Below, one piece after another: positions 8,465 to 17,753 of a stretch of 64,000 nucleotides of DNA. The notes under the pieces were generated by a model. It did no database searches and was not told the DNA's origin. It worked only from the letters and a program-made list of their open reading frames with translations. The position numbers were made by a program, and so were the translations under genes. The stretch is from UBA2988 sp965237965 (GTDB taxonomy: Bacteria > Gemmatimonadota > Gemmatimonadetes > Longimicrobiales > Gaopeijiaceae), in the NCBI GenBank assembly GCA_965237965.1, contig CBDEGT010000003.1, forward strand, positions 62,001 through 126,000, read 5' to 3'. Position 1 is the stretch's first letter. Every line of letters starts with the position of its first letter.

Positions 8465-9013
8465 TCAGTCGCCGCTATGGTCCCGCTGGGCGGCCAGGTA
8501 GCCGACGCAGTATGCACGCAGCGTGGCCTCGAACCGGCTCATGTCGGCGGTCGTACGGAGTGCCGCCTCGCCCTTGCCGCGCAGCCCGTCGGCCAGGCGG
8601 CCGACCCGTTGGGTGAGATCGACGACCGCCGGGTCGCCCTGCGCGGCCGTCGGGAGCTTCTCCTGCTCGAGGTGCGCATCGTCACCGATCCCGGTCACGA
8701 CCACGTCGTCGGGGTCGATTTCCTCCGCGCCGCGAGGAGGGAGTGGCTCGTCTGGCGAAATGAACGCGTCGGAATCGAATCGGGAGTCGCGCACGATCGG
8801 GTCATCGGGGGAGATGAACGCGTCGTCCGGGAAGACGTCCGCCTCGTTGTCCCCCTGGTTCGCGGCCGGGCGGTGGTTCTTGCGGACGTTCTTGGCCCGC
8901 GCCCCGGGCGGGAAGGCGGGTGGTGGGAGCCGATCCAACTCGTCGTCGCCGCCGGCAGCGGATCCATCCTGGCGCTGGTTGTCCCGTGGCTTGCCCTGAC
9001 GATCGTCGTACAT
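8465..9013 (-). CDS. Acidic low-complexity hypothetical protein with an internal repeat
   Basis: A 182-aa protein without a family I recognise. The ATG at 9013 has AGGAGA upstream. The first ~60 residues are rich in D, G, P, R and Q and probably disordered. A nine-residue unit appears twice (DAFISPDDP and DAFISPDEP), each followed by acidic linker. The last ~60 residues (VVDLTQRVGRLADGLRGKGEAALRTTADMSRFEATLRAYCVGYLAAQRD) look helical. No signal peptide or membrane segment. It follows pcm on the same strand about 110 bp downstream. Confidence 0.6.
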   Translation of the reverse strand: MYDDRQGKPRDNQRQDGSAAGGDDELDRLPPPAFPPGARAKNVRKNHRPAANQGDNEADVFPDDAFISPDDPIVRDSRFDSDAFISPDEPLPPRGAEEIDPDDVVVTGIGDDAHLEQEKLPTAAQGDPAVVDLTQRVGRLADGLRGKGEAALRTTADMSRFEATLRAYCVGYLAAQRDHSGD

Positions 9014-9123
9014 GGCCGGGATCTCCTGTCTTCAACCTCGTTGACGCGCCGCTCAGGGCCCGGAAACCCCGGCCCTGTCATAGTATAGGCCGATTCCCAG
9101 CCGTGCGAAACGCGCGTGTGCCG

Positions 9124-9774
9124 CTAGCGCTCGTCGTTCCAAGCGAAGCGGCCCAGAAGCGGCACGAACGAGTACCCCGGCCCTTCGGGGTCAGTCACGG
9201 CCCGTTCGCGGACGCCGTCTCCGTCCCGTTCCACCAGGATCAGCTCCTGGCGCTGCCGGTCACCCACGGGGATCAGCATGCGTCCCGGGCTTGCCAGCTG
9301 ATCGATCAGCGCCGGTGGGATCTGCGGGGAGGCCGCGGACACCGTGATCACCGGGAAGGGGGCGTACTTCCTCCATCCGATCGTGCCGTCGCCGACCAAG
9401 AGCGCCACGTTGCGCAGTTCCAGCTGGTCTAGCGCCTGCCGCGCCCGGTGGGACAGCTCGCGCTCGCGCTCGACCGAGTACACACGGTCGGCCATGAGCG
9501 CGAGCAGCGCTGTGAGGTAGCCGCTGCCGGTCCCGATCTCGAGCACGCTCTCGTCGCGGCGCGGGCGAAGCAGAGACAAGTAGAGCGCTTGGAGGGACGG
9601 TTGCGACACGGTCTGGCCGTACCCGATCGGAACAGGGGCGTCCTCGTAGGCGCGGGTCCACACTCCCTCGGGCACGAAGCGGTGCCGGGGGACGCGGTCG
9701 AACAGCTCGAGCAGCTCGAGATCGTCGATCCCCTTCTTCCGGATTTCTTCGATCAGGCGACGGCGCGATCCCAC
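9124..9774 (-). CDS. pcm: Protein-L-isoaspartate O-methyltransferase
   Basis: Cytoplasmic SAM-dependent methyltransferase that starts repair of isoaspartyl residues in aged proteins. Visible: DRVPRHRFVPEGVWTRAYEDAPVPIGYGQTVSQPS, where the YGQTVSQP loop is a Pcm signature, SAM motif I VLEIGTGSGYLTALLA, and RMLIPVGDRQRQELILVER near the end. The open frame runs to 9969, but the extra N-terminus overlaps surE and is Pro/Arg/Gly junk. The GTG at 9774 gives 216 aa, the usual length. It follows surE by 41 bp on the same strand, a common pairing in stress operons. Confidence 0.92.
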   Translation of the reverse strand: MGSRRRLIEEIRKKGIDDLELLELFDRVPRHRFVPEGVWTRAYEDAPVPIGYGQTVSQPSLQALYLSLLRPRRDESVLEIGTGSGYLTALLALMADRVYSVERERELSHRARQALDQLELRNVALLVGDGTIGWRKYAPFPVITVSAASPQIPPALIDQLASPGRMLIPVGDRQRQELILVERDGDGVRERAVTDPEGPGYSFVPLLGRFAWNDER

Positions 9775-9815
9775 GAAACGCGCGTCGTCGCCAGACGCGC
9801 CGGATTCTGTCCCTC

Positions 9816-10565
9816 TCAGATCTTGAGGTCCCACCCGCGTACCTCCTCGAGCAAACCATAGTTGGTGAGGTCCAGGTGGAGCGGAGTCACCGATACCATG
9901 CCGTCCGCGATCGCACGGAAATCCGAGTCCGGGCTGCCGGACCACTCCGAAACGCCGCCTCCGATCCAAAAGTACTCGCGGCCGGACGGATCCAACGCCC
10001 GCGTGATCGAGTCCGAGTAACGGCGCCGGCCGAGTGACGTGACACGAACTCCGCGCACCCGGTCGGGCGGGAGGGGGGGGAGGTTGACGGAGAGCAGGGT
10101 GTCCTCCGGAAAGCTGTCCTCGTCAAGCATGGAGAGGAGCAGCCTCCGCACCGGCTTCTCCCAGCCCTCCAGGTCGTCGAAGCGGTCGCCCGAGTAGGAG
10201 AACGAGATCGCCGGGATGCCGAGCACGGTGGCCTCCATGGCGGCGGACACGGTTCCGGAATAGAGAACGTCCTCGCCCATGTTGGGACCGTGGTTGATCC
10301 CCGACAACACGACGTCGGGCCGCTCGTCGAGCAGCTCGCTGACGGCAACCATGACGCAGTCGGTCGGTGTGCCGTCCACGGTCCATCCGCCGCTCGGCAT
10401 CGGGTGCGCGCGCAGCGGATGGTGCAGCGTCAGCGAGTGGCTCGTTGCGCTCTGCTCGCGGTCGGGGGCCACGATCGTGACCCCGCCGAGCGCCTCCGCC
10501 GCCGAGGCCAGGACGCGCAGTCCGACGGCCGGGTAGCCGTCGTCGTTGGTGACCAGGACGCGCAT
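9816..10565 (-). CDS. surE: 5'/3'-nucleotidase SurE
   Basis: Metal-dependent phosphatase acting on nucleoside monophosphates and short polyphosphates. The N-terminal MRVLVTNDDGYPAVGLRVLASA holds the metal-binding N-D-D triad, APDREQSATSHSLTLHHPLR is the Ser-containing loop, and LSGINHGPNMGEDVLYSGTVSAAMEA is the SurE signature. At 249 aa the length is normal. It starts 7 nt after the merR-type gene stops and is followed by pcm. Confidence 0.95.
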   Translation of the reverse strand: MRVLVTNDDGYPAVGLRVLASAAEALGGVTIVAPDREQSATSHSLTLHHPLRAHPMPSGGWTVDGTPTDCVMVAVSELLDERPDVVLSGINHGPNMGEDVLYSGTVSAAMEATVLGIPAISFSYSGDRFDDLEGWEKPVRRLLLSMLDEDSFPEDTLLSVNLPPLPPDRVRGVRVTSLGRRRYSDSITRALDPSGREYFWIGGGVSEWSGSPDSDFRAIADGMVSVTPLHLDLTNYGLLEEVRGWDLKI

Positions 10566-10572
10566 CGTTCGC

Positions 10573-10938
10573 CTACTCTCTCCGGGCAGGGGCTGTGAGC
10601 ACCTGGAGCAGCGCCTCGAGCTCGCCTCGCATGGTGGCGAGCAGCTCGGGCCCGGCCACCTCCTGCCGCTCCTCCTCGAGCTGTCCTCCGGCGTGCATTT
10701 CCTGGAGCTGTTGTCGCGCGCCCTCGATCGTGTACTTCTGCTCGTAGAGCAGGTGCTTGACCAGGAGTACCTGCTCGATGTCAGCCGCTCGGAAGACGCG
10801 GTTTCCGGCCCTGTTCTTGACCGGGTGCAGCACGTCGAATTGGGTCTCCCAGTATCGCAGAACGTGCGGTCGTAGGCCTGTCAGATCGCATACTTCTCCC
10901 ATCGAGTAGTACTCGCGCTTTACGATCGCGTCGCTCAC
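10573..10938 (-). CDS. MerR-family transcriptional regulator
   Basis: A 121-aa protein from the GTG at 10938. The frame is open far upstream, but that part overlaps gpsA and has no homology. The winged-helix domain is clear: KREYYSMGEVCDLTGLRPHVLRYWETQF, then HPVKNRAGNRVFRAADIEQVLLVKHLLYEQKYTIEGARQQL. A short C-terminal helix would dimerise. There is no Cys cluster for metal binding. The start overlaps the gpsA stop by four nt (GTGA), so the two are translationally coupled. The inducer is unknown. Confidence 0.88.
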   Translation of the reverse strand: MSDAIVKREYYSMGEVCDLTGLRPHVLRYWETQFDVLHPVKNRAGNRVFRAADIEQVLLVKHLLYEQKYTIEGARQQLQEMHAGGQLEEERQEVAGPELLATMRGELEALLQVLTAPARRE

Positions 10939-11954
10939 GCCCACTCCTCCGGTTTGGGGTCGCGCTGCATCAAATTGGAGAGTGCCTCCCGCGGGTCCCG
11001 TCCCTCCTCTAGGATCGCGTGCACCTCGCTCGTGATCGGCATTTCGACGCCGTGACGCCGCGCAAGCTCGTGCGCAGCCAGTGCGGTCTTCACGCCCTCG
11101 GCCACGGCGCTCATGTCGCTGAGAATCGAATCCAGGGACTCGCCCCGACCCAGCCGAAATCCCACCGTACGGTTCCGGCTCAGCTCGCCGGTGCACGTGA
11201 GCACGAGGTCGCCCATCCCCGCCAGCCCGGAGAATGTTTCTGCCCGCGCCCCCATCGCCTGTCCGAGGCGGGCGATTTCCACGAGCCCACGTGTGATCAA
11301 TGCTGCCAGCGTGTTGTGGCCGAAGCCGAGCCCCGATGTCATGCCGGCCGCGAGCGCGATCACGTTCTTGAGTGCCCCTCCGAGCTCGACTCCGATTACG
11401 TCCGAGTTCGTGTACACCCGGAAATAGTGGTTCTGAAAGAGCTTCTGAACGCGCTCGGCCGCGCCGCGGTTCGAGCTCGCGGCCACCACGAGTGTGGGCG
11501 ATTCACGCGCGACCTCGAGCGCGAAGCTCGGACCGGACAGCACGGTGAACCCTGCCAAGGCCGCCCCGCCCAGCGCCTCGCCCAGCACCTCGCCCAGCAC
11601 CTCTTGCATGCGACGCAGCGTCGAGGTCTCGAGCCCCTTGGAGGCGCTCACCACCTGACAGCCCTTCGACACGTGGGGCCTCGCCTCGGCCATCACCCGC
11701 CCCACGAACTGGGACGGTACCACGCTGACCAGCACCTCGGCACCCGCGACCGCGGCGGTGAGGTCGTCGGTTGCCACCAACGTGTCGGGCAGCCGGACTC
11801 CGGCGAGGAAGCGCCGGTTCTCATGCGCTCGCGTGATATCCGTGACCACGTCGGGCTCGAGCGCCCACAGCACGACGTCGTGCCCGTTCTGGGCCAGCAG
11901 AGCGGCCAGCGTAGTGCCCCAGCCGCCGGCACCGATCACCGCCACCCGGGTCAT
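10935..11954 (-). CDS. gpsA: Glycerol-3-phosphate dehydrogenase [NAD(P)+]
   Basis: Reduces dihydroxyacetone phosphate to sn-glycerol 3-phosphate for phospholipid synthesis. The N-terminal nucleotide-binding motif is AVIGAGGWGTTLAALLAQNG. The catalytic-lysine region is GVELGGALKNVIALAAGMTSGLGFG, followed by SGLAGMGDLVLTCTGELSRNRTVG. At 339 aa the length is standard. It lies 73 bp after plsY, which uses its product, so the two catalyse consecutive steps. Confidence 0.96.
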   Translation of the reverse strand: MTRVAVIGAGGWGTTLAALLAQNGHDVVLWALEPDVVTDITRAHENRRFLAGVRLPDTLVATDDLTAAVAGAEVLVSVVPSQFVGRVMAEARPHVSKGCQVVSASKGLETSTLRRMQEVLGEVLGEALGGAALAGFTVLSGPSFALEVARESPTLVVAASSNRGAAERVQKLFQNHYFRVYTNSDVIGVELGGALKNVIALAAGMTSGLGFGHNTLAALITRGLVEIARLGQAMGARAETFSGLAGMGDLVLTCTGELSRNRTVGFRLGRGESLDSILSDMSAVAEGVKTALAAHELARRHGVEMPITSEVHAILEEGRDPREALSNLMQRDPKPEEWA

Positions 11955-12027
11955 GATGCCCCGCTGCGCATGAAGGCTTCGCTCAGGAGCGGTGCGTCGC
12001 TCGCAGTTGATGCGGTCGGCGCCGGCC

Positions 12028-12675
12028 TCATCGTTCGTGCTCGAGAGGCGGCACTACGTGCCGCCCCGGGCCACGACCGAACTTGTGCTCCTCGCCGCGA
12101 GCGAGCCGCCGCAGGTTCGCTCTGTGCGACCAGGTCACGAACGCGGCCAGCGCTGTGGTGAACCAGAGGAGCTCCCGCTCGCCTTCGTGCGGGAGCAGCC
12201 AGACCGCCGCCGGGATGGTCAGCGCGGCGAGCACCGAGCCCAACGAGACGATGCGGGTCGTGAACACGACCAGCACCCATACGAGGAACCCCACCAGCAC
12301 GGCCCAGGGCGCGAGACCGAGGAGCACTCCGGAGCTGGTCGCGACCCCCTTCCCTCCCCGAAAGCCCACCCAGACCGAGTAGACGTGTCCCGTCACCGCA
12401 GCCGTGCCGTAGGCGATGGCCCACGTCCAGGGCGCGTCGTCCAGTCTAGGGAACAGCCACGCGGGGACGAATCCCTTTGCGACGTCCGCCACCACGACCG
12501 GAAGAGTGACCCTCCAGCCAAGCACGCGATACGCATTGGTCGCGCCTAGGTTGCCGCTCCCGTGGCGGCGCAGGTCGATCCCGTGGAACGCGCGTCCGAC
12601 CCAGAAGCTCGTCGGGACCGAGCCGAGAAGGTACGACAGGACGACCAGCGGGAGGACGCTCGAGATCGGGCTCAC
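12028..12675 (-). CDS. plsY: Glycerol-3-phosphate acyltransferase PlsY
   Basis: Membrane enzyme that transfers an acyl group from acyl-phosphate to glycerol 3-phosphate, the first step of phosphatidic acid synthesis. The three PlsY motifs are visible: LLGSVPTSFWVGR, LRRHGSGNLGATNAYRVLG and FRGGKGVATSSGVLLG. Membrane helices are spread through 215 aa. It lies between der (55 bp upstream) and gpsA on the same strand. Confidence 0.95.
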   Translation of the reverse strand: MSPISSVLPLVVLSYLLGSVPTSFWVGRAFHGIDLRRHGSGNLGATNAYRVLGWRVTLPVVVADVAKGFVPAWLFPRLDDAPWTWAIAYGTAAVTGHVYSVWVGFRGGKGVATSSGVLLGLAPWAVLVGFLVWVLVVFTTRIVSLGSVLAALTIPAAVWLLPHEGERELLWFTTALAAFVTWSHRANLRRLARGEEHKFGRGPGRHVVPPLEHER

Positions 12676-12730
12676 GTCGTCGCCGGGCTCCCTGCCATGC
12701 GTGCGGCGCGGGTCGACTGCTGCCGGCGTC

Positions 12731-14068
12731 TCAACCGGTGCGGCCCGTCACGCCGGACGCGCGGAGTTGGATGCGAATGGGCGACCCCAGGAATCCCCAC
12801 CGCTGCCTGAAGCCATTCATGACGTAGCGAATGTAGTGCTCGGGTATCTCGCGGGGCAGATTCGAGAAGAGCACGAAGCTCGGCGGCTCGACCCCCACCT
12901 GGGTGCCGTAGCGGACTTTGACCTGCCGTCCCCGCGAGTGCGGCGGCGGTTGATGCCGCATCAGTCCCTCCAGCGCCTCGTTCACCTCGTGCGTCTCGAT
13001 TCTGCGCAGCCGCTGCTCCTGAACCTGGAGCACGAGGTCGAGAGCCTTGTGCACGCGCTGGCCGGTCAGCGCCGACGTGAACAGGATGGGCACCCACTTC
13101 AGGAACGGCGCCCGTTCGCGCGAATGCTTCTCGAAATGCGGCGCGGTCTGCGTGTCCTTCTCCACCAGGTCCCACTTGTTGACGACGAGGATGCTCCCAC
13201 ATCCCGATTCCCACGCCATTTCCGCGACCTTCAGGTCCTGCACGTTTAGCCCGTCGGTGGCGTCGATCAGTACCAGCGCGATGTCGGCTTCGTGGAGGAC
13301 GCGCGCGGTGCGGAGCGCACCGTAGTACTCGAGCGAGTCCTTGACGCGCGACTGCCGTCGCAGCCCGGCCGTGTCGACGAACACCAGGGTATGACCGTGA
13401 TAGACGAGCGGGCTGTCCACCGGATCACGGGTGGTACCGGCGGCTTCGTTCACGACTACGCGCTCCTCGCCGAAGATCCGGTTCACGAAGCTCGACTTAC
13501 CGACGTTCGGGCGGCCGACCACGGCGACCCTGATCTCGTTCCGATCCTCCGGGTCCACGGCGACATCGGGCAGCGCTGCGAGCACCCTGTCGAGCAGGTC
13601 GCCGCTGCCCTTGCCGGAGGCTGCAGCAACCGGGATCGGTTCGCCCATTCCGAGCGACCAGAAGTCCAGCCAGGACGTGTCGTCAGGAAGGTTGTCCGCC
13701 TTGTTCACGACCAGCAGCACGGCGGGCTCCGCCTTACGCAGGATCTCGGCCAAGCGCTCGTCCAGCGGATGTGGGCCGGATTTGGCGTCCACCAGGAACA
13801 GAATCAGGTCGGCCTCCTGCACCGCCGCGAGCGCCTGCTCGCGCACGGCCCGGTCGAGGGGCTCGTCGCTTCCCTCGATCACGCCGCCGGTGTCCACGAT
13901 GAAGAAGTGGCGGCCGGCCCAGTCGACGCGGGCGAAGTTGCGGTCGCGGGTGACGCCCGGTCGGTCGTCGACGATCGCCAGGCGTCGCCCGATGACGCGG
14001 TTGAAGAAGGTGGACTTGCCGACATTGGGCCGCCCCACCACGGCCACGATCGGGAGTTTGGCGCTCAA
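12731..14068 (-). CDS. der: Ribosome-assembly GTPase Der (EngA)
   Basis: Double-G-domain GTPase needed for 50S subunit maturation. First G domain: VVGRPNVGKSTFFNR, DDRPGVTRD, DTGG, NKAD. Second: VVGRPNVGKSSFVNR, DTAGLRRQ, NKWDLVEKD. The C-terminal KH-like domain (VNEALEGLMRHQPPPHSRGRQVKVRYGTQVGVEPPSFVLFSNLP...) is complete. Length 445 aa. It follows the DUF512 gene by 34 bp, which is a common neighbourhood. Confidence 0.97.
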   Translation of the reverse strand: MSAKLPIVAVVGRPNVGKSTFFNRVIGRRLAIVDDRPGVTRDRNFARVDWAGRHFFIVDTGGVIEGSDEPLDRAVREQALAAVQEADLILFLVDAKSGPHPLDERLAEILRKAEPAVLLVVNKADNLPDDTSWLDFWSLGMGEPIPVAAASGKGSGDLLDRVLAALPDVAVDPEDRNEIRVAVVGRPNVGKSSFVNRIFGEERVVVNEAAGTTRDPVDSPLVYHGHTLVFVDTAGLRRQSRVKDSLEYYGALRTARVLHEADIALVLIDATDGLNVQDLKVAEMAWESGCGSILVVNKWDLVEKDTQTAPHFEKHSRERAPFLKWVPILFTSALTGQRVHKALDLVLQVQEQRLRRIETHEVNEALEGLMRHQPPPHSRGRQVKVRYGTQVGVEPPSFVLFSNLPREIPEHYIRYVMNGFRQRWGFLGSPIRIQLRASGVTGRTG

Positions 14069-14102
14069 GCGACGCCCCTCGCGGCCCCCCTCTGGGCGCG
14101 TC

Positions 14103-15374
14103 TCACAGGGAGCGGAGCGTGGCGGTCACCTCGTGGCCGGTCACCACGCGAGCGGGAGCCAACCGCGCGACCACCTGTTCGAGTGGGAGACTATCGATGA
14201 AGAGCTGGTCGCCGTTCAGTGCCTCGGCGGGGAGCAGAACGATGTCCGCCTGGTCTCCGGGTCCGATCGCGTCGGCGAGGTCCGCGCCCGCGAGGAGCCC
14301 GGCTACCGTGACCGTCTCGCCGAAGAAGCGGTTTCGGACGTCCACCACGTCGACCCGGGCGTCGGTGGCGCGTGCCAGCCGCGGCGCGAGCTGATGCAGG
14401 AAGGGCGCCATCGAACCCGCCGTGGCGATCCGGATGCGCCGCCCCTCGAGCTTCGGCACGGTAGCGAGACCGGCTTCGAAGTCGTCCAGAAAACGGCGCA
14501 GCGCGCCCACGCCGTTCTCGGCGAGGTCGAAATCGTCGTAGTAGCCCGCTTCCGGAGCCTCCGTGCTCGCGATCAGGAAGAGTTCGTCCGCGGCTACCGC
14601 CCACCCGCGGCCACGCTCGGAACGCGCGCGTCTACGCACGCGCTCCACCTGGGCGAGTGCCCGGACCGCCTCGGCGCTCGTCAGCAACCGTACCGGCCGG
14701 TTCAGGTTGTATCGCGTGAGCCCGACGGGTACGACCGAGACCGAGAGCACGCCCGGTCCGAGGGCCCAGAGGTCGTCGAGGGTACGGTCGAGATGGGCGC
14801 CGTCGTTCCACCCGGGACACAGGACGACCTGGGTGTGGGCCTCCAGCCCGCCGTCCAAGAGATCGCGGAGGTGCTCCAGGATCGGCCCCGCGCGGTCGCT
14901 CACCAGTAGCCGCTCGCGCACGGCCGGCTCGGTGGCGTGCACGCTCACGTAGAGGGGCGAGAGCTGCTGCTCGACCAGCCGTGCCAGTCCCTTCCGGCCC
15001 AGGTTCGTGAGCGTGACGTAGCTTCCGTAGGTGAAGGAGAGCCGGAAGTCGTCGTCCCGGAGCCGGAGGCTGTCCCGCACGCCGGGCGGATTCCCGTCGA
15101 TGAAGCAGAACACGCACTTGTTCGCGCACTCGCGCACGGTGTCCGGGGCGGGAACGATGCCGAGCGGCTCGCCGGGATCGCGGGCCACGTCGTAGACCAC
15201 GCTCTCTCCGGTCGGGGAGAGCGTTTCCAGCTCGACCTCCGGATCGGCCAGAAGGAACGTGAGATCGATGCCGTCGCGGACGCGCAGTCCGTTGATGCGG
15301 ACGATGCGTGAGCCGATCTCGAGCTCGAGTTCCTCGGCGATGCTTCCGGACTCGATGGCGGCGATGCGGACCAC
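14103..15374 (-). CDS. DUF512-family radical SAM protein with N-terminal PDZ-like domain
   Basis: A 423-aa protein. Residues 1-60 form a PDZ-like fold (AAIESGSIAEELELEIGSRIVRINGLRVRD). An iron-sulfur radical-SAM-like core follows with ECANKCVFCFIDGNPPGVRDSLRLRDDDFRLSF and YVTLTN, the characteristic C-x3-C-x2-C cluster of this family. The C-terminal DUF512 part includes GYYDDFDLAENGVGALRRFLDDFE. The biochemical role is not established. It is the first gene of the DUF512-der-plsY-gpsA string. Confidence 0.9.
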   Translation of the reverse strand: MVRIAAIESGSIAEELELEIGSRIVRINGLRVRDGIDLTFLLADPEVELETLSPTGESVVYDVARDPGEPLGIVPAPDTVRECANKCVFCFIDGNPPGVRDSLRLRDDDFRLSFTYGSYVTLTNLGRKGLARLVEQQLSPLYVSVHATEPAVRERLLVSDRAGPILEHLRDLLDGGLEAHTQVVLCPGWNDGAHLDRTLDDLWALGPGVLSVSVVPVGLTRYNLNRPVRLLTSAEAVRALAQVERVRRRARSERGRGWAVAADELFLIASTEAPEAGYYDDFDLAENGVGALRRFLDDFEAGLATVPKLEGRRIRIATAGSMAPFLHQLAPRLARATDARVDVVDVRNRFFGETVTVAGLLAGADLADAIGPGDQADIVLLPAEALNGDQLFIDSLPLEQVVARLAPARVVTGHEVTATLRSL

Positions 15375-15510
15375 TGGACCTCGTCGAGCTGCCCTGGACG
15401 AACGGCCTTAGCGGAGAGCCCGGAAGACCATGTAACCCTTCAAGATAGCCCGGAACGCCTCACGCTTGAACCGGTCTCCTGCGCGAAGGACAGCTCCGGA
15501 ACCCGCCGGT

Positions 15511-16719
15511 TCAGCGCGGCGGGGCCACCTCCCCGTCTACCGGCTCCAGCCGCACCACGGGCGTCAGCTGGCCTCTTCGGTCGTCGATTGCGAGGTACAC
15601 GAATCCGTCCGGCCCTTGCCGGACGTCGCGGATTCGTCCCAGCACCCCGGGCAGGAGGGTTTCGCTGCTCACCACTCGGGTGCCCTCGAGCGTCAAACGG
15701 GCGAGCTGCTGGCCGACCAGACCTCCTACGAAAACGCTCCCCTTCCACCAGGGGAACCGGTCGCCCGTGTAGAAGAGCATTCCCGACGTGGCGATGGAGG
15801 GGACCCAGGTCCAGCGCGGTGACTCTATTCCTTGCCGGTGCGTCTCGCTGCTGTAGACCGAGCCGTCGTAGTTGATCCCAGACGAGATCACCGGCCACCC
15901 GTAGTTGATCCCCTTCCGGATCAGGTTCACCTCGTCCCCTCCCCGGGGGCCGTGCTCGTTCTCCCAGACCTCGCCGGTCTGCGGATGCATGGCTAGCCCC
16001 TGGGGATTGCGGTGCCCGTAGCTCCAGATCTCCGGCATCGCGCCGGCCTCGCCCACGAACGGATTGTCCGCGGGCACACGCCCGTCGTCGTGGAGCCGCA
16101 CGACCGTGCCCTGGTGCTGGGTGAGGCTCTGGGCCGGATGCTCCACCATCAGGTTGGGCGCCTCGCCTCGGTCGCCGACCGAGAGGTAGAGGTAGCCGTC
16201 GCGATCGAACGCCATACGGCCAGCGAAGTGGGCGTTGCCCGTCGCCCACGCCTTCGCCTCGAAGATCTCCTCGACGTCGACGAGCTGGTCACGCTCGAGG
16301 CGCCCACGCACGACTGCGGTGGTGGCTAGGGACTCGTCGTCGTTCGGCTTCGCGAAGCTCAGGTATAGCAGCCGGTTGGTGGCGAAGCCCGGGTGGGGTA
16401 GCACCTCGAGCAATCCACCCTGCCCCCGAACCCGTACGCGTGGAACGCCGGAGACCGGCTCGGGAAGGAGCGTTCCGCCGCGGACGATCCGGAGCCGTCC
16501 GGCACGCTCGGTTACGAGCAGGTCGCCGTTCGGCAGCCAGGCCATCGACCAGGGATGATCCAGCCCCTCCGCGACCGTGACCACCCGGAAGTCGTGGCGA
16601 GCCGATTCGTGGATGCCGGAGACGGAGGCACCGGCCTGGGCGTGGAGAGGAGCCGCGGCGGCCAACGCCGTGGTCAAGAGCACCAGAGATGCCGTGGGGT
16701 GGAGTCGTTCGGGTCGCAT
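15511..16719 (-). CDS. Secreted PQQ-dependent sugar dehydrogenase (YliI/Gdh-B type)
   Basis: The ATG at 16719 is preceded by GGAAGG five nt upstream and opens a signal peptide (MRPERLHPTASLVLLTTALAAAAPLHAQA); a longer frame to 16776 lacks this logic. The mature part is the six-bladed glucose/sorbosone dehydrogenase propeller: DHPWSMAWLPNGDLLVTERAG, VLPHPGFATNRLLYLSF, NAHFAGRMAFDRDGYLYLSVGDRGE, HRNPQGLAMHPQTGEVWENEHGPRGGDEVNLI and NYGWPVIS. These carry the His/Arg/Asn ligands for PQQ and the Ca-binding Gly-Asp-Glu loop. It probably oxidises aldose sugars in the periplasm. No pqq genes are in view. Confidence 0.9.
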   Translation of the reverse strand: MRPERLHPTASLVLLTTALAAAAPLHAQAGASVSGIHESARHDFRVVTVAEGLDHPWSMAWLPNGDLLVTERAGRLRIVRGGTLLPEPVSGVPRVRVRGQGGLLEVLPHPGFATNRLLYLSFAKPNDDESLATTAVVRGRLERDQLVDVEEIFEAKAWATGNAHFAGRMAFDRDGYLYLSVGDRGEAPNLMVEHPAQSLTQHQGTVVRLHDDGRVPADNPFVGEAGAMPEIWSYGHRNPQGLAMHPQTGEVWENEHGPRGGDEVNLIRKGINYGWPVISSGINYDGSVYSSETHRQGIESPRWTWVPSIATSGMLFYTGDRFPWWKGSVFVGGLVGQQLARLTLEGTRVVSSETLLPGVLGRIRDVRQGPDGFVYLAIDDRRGQLTPVVRLEPVDGEVAPPR

Positions 16720-16772
16720 GGCTTCCTTCCGGTTCAGAGCTCGGATCGTCGCGAGCCGAAAAAATACGGCCT

Positions 16773-17711
16773 TCACGGCAGATGCGCTTTGAGCAGCGCC
16801 ACGAGCGCATCGGGGGCGTCGGTGTTGACCCAGTGGCCGCCGCCGACCCGGTGTAGGTGGACCCGTCCGCTTCGATCACCGGCTTCCTCGACGTGCGCGC
16901 ACGCCGCCTCGTCCAGCATGGAGGACTCCCTCGCCTTCACGACGTGCACGGCGAGTCCGGCCGGCGGTGCATCGATCACCGACCAGAGATCCGTCCTGAA
17001 AAAGTCGTCGAGCAGATCTTCCAACGCGGCCGGATCGAGGTGCCAGCGCCATTCCGGCTGCCTACCGTCGCTCGTCGTGTGCCGCTCGCCTGGTTCATCA
17101 CCGCTTCGCTCGAGGTTCAGCGCCATCCATCGCGCGACCGGCTCGGCGACCCCACGTGCGGCCAGCGCACGCACCCCGGCCTCGCGATCCGGGAACGGCC
17201 CGGGTGTCGACCGCAGGGCAGCGAGCATCTCCCAGGCGCTCCCACCCGGAGGCCGCGCTGCCGGGGAGGAATCGACCGCCCAGAGGGTTTCGAGGCGCCT
17301 TTCGTCCGGACGTCGGTCCGGGTAGCCCTGGTCGCGCGCGTGGAGCATCGCCACCTTGCCGCCGAAGCTGTGGCCGAGCAGGCCGCGCACGGGAAGCCCC
17401 GTGACGTCGATCATGCGCTGCACGTCCCCCGCGGCGGCCGCGAGCGTGTGCGGCGGCGGGAAGTCGAGGTCGCGCGAGGCGCCGTGCTGGCGCAGATCGA
17501 CCAGGAGGGCGCCCCAATCCGGCCGCGCGCGGACCACCCTGCGCGCGACCGTTCTCCAGTTCCGTCCGGAGCCGTAAATGCCGTGCAAGACAGCGATCCA
17601 TCGTCTCGGGTTCGTTCCCTCCGCGACGATCGGCTCGTGATGCGGGATTGGGGGGCTCGTGGGGGGCAGGACGGCTCCGGGGCTCGGGAACACGGGAGAG
17701 CGCGGCCGCAT
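16773..17711 (-). CDS. Alpha/beta hydrolase
   Basis: About 312 aa from the ATG at 17711; the frame extends to 18509, but that part lies antisense to the peptidase gene and is low-complexity. Motifs: the oxyanion-hole strand IAVLHGIYGSGRNWRTVARR, the DLRQHG turn, nucleophile elbow GLLGHSFGGKVAMLHA (Ser), and a C-terminal GGGHWVNTDAPDAL with the catalytic His. This is the YbfF/esterase-like branch of single-domain hydrolases; the substrate is unknown. The PQQ dehydrogenase follows after 53 bp on the same strand. Confidence 0.82.
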   Translation of the reverse strand: MRPRSPVFPSPGAVLPPTSPPIPHHEPIVAEGTNPRRWIAVLHGIYGSGRNWRTVARRVVRARPDWGALLVDLRQHGASRDLDFPPPHTLAAAAGDVQRMIDVTGLPVRGLLGHSFGGKVAMLHARDQGYPDRRPDERRLETLWAVDSSPAARPPGGSAWEMLAALRSTPGPFPDREAGVRALAARGVAEPVARWMALNLERSGDEPGERHTTSDGRQPEWRWHLDPAALEDLLDDFFRTDLWSVIDAPPAGLAVHVVKARESSMLDEAACAHVEEAGDRSGRVHLHRVGGGHWVNTDAPDALVALLKAHLP

Positions 17712-17753
17712 ACCCTTCGGTCGAGTCGCGGGTGCCCGCACTGGAGGACTCCT

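Noticed and set aside
9775..9969. N-terminal extension of the pcm frame
   Set aside because: Overlaps surE and has no homology; the GTG at 9774 gives the normal length.
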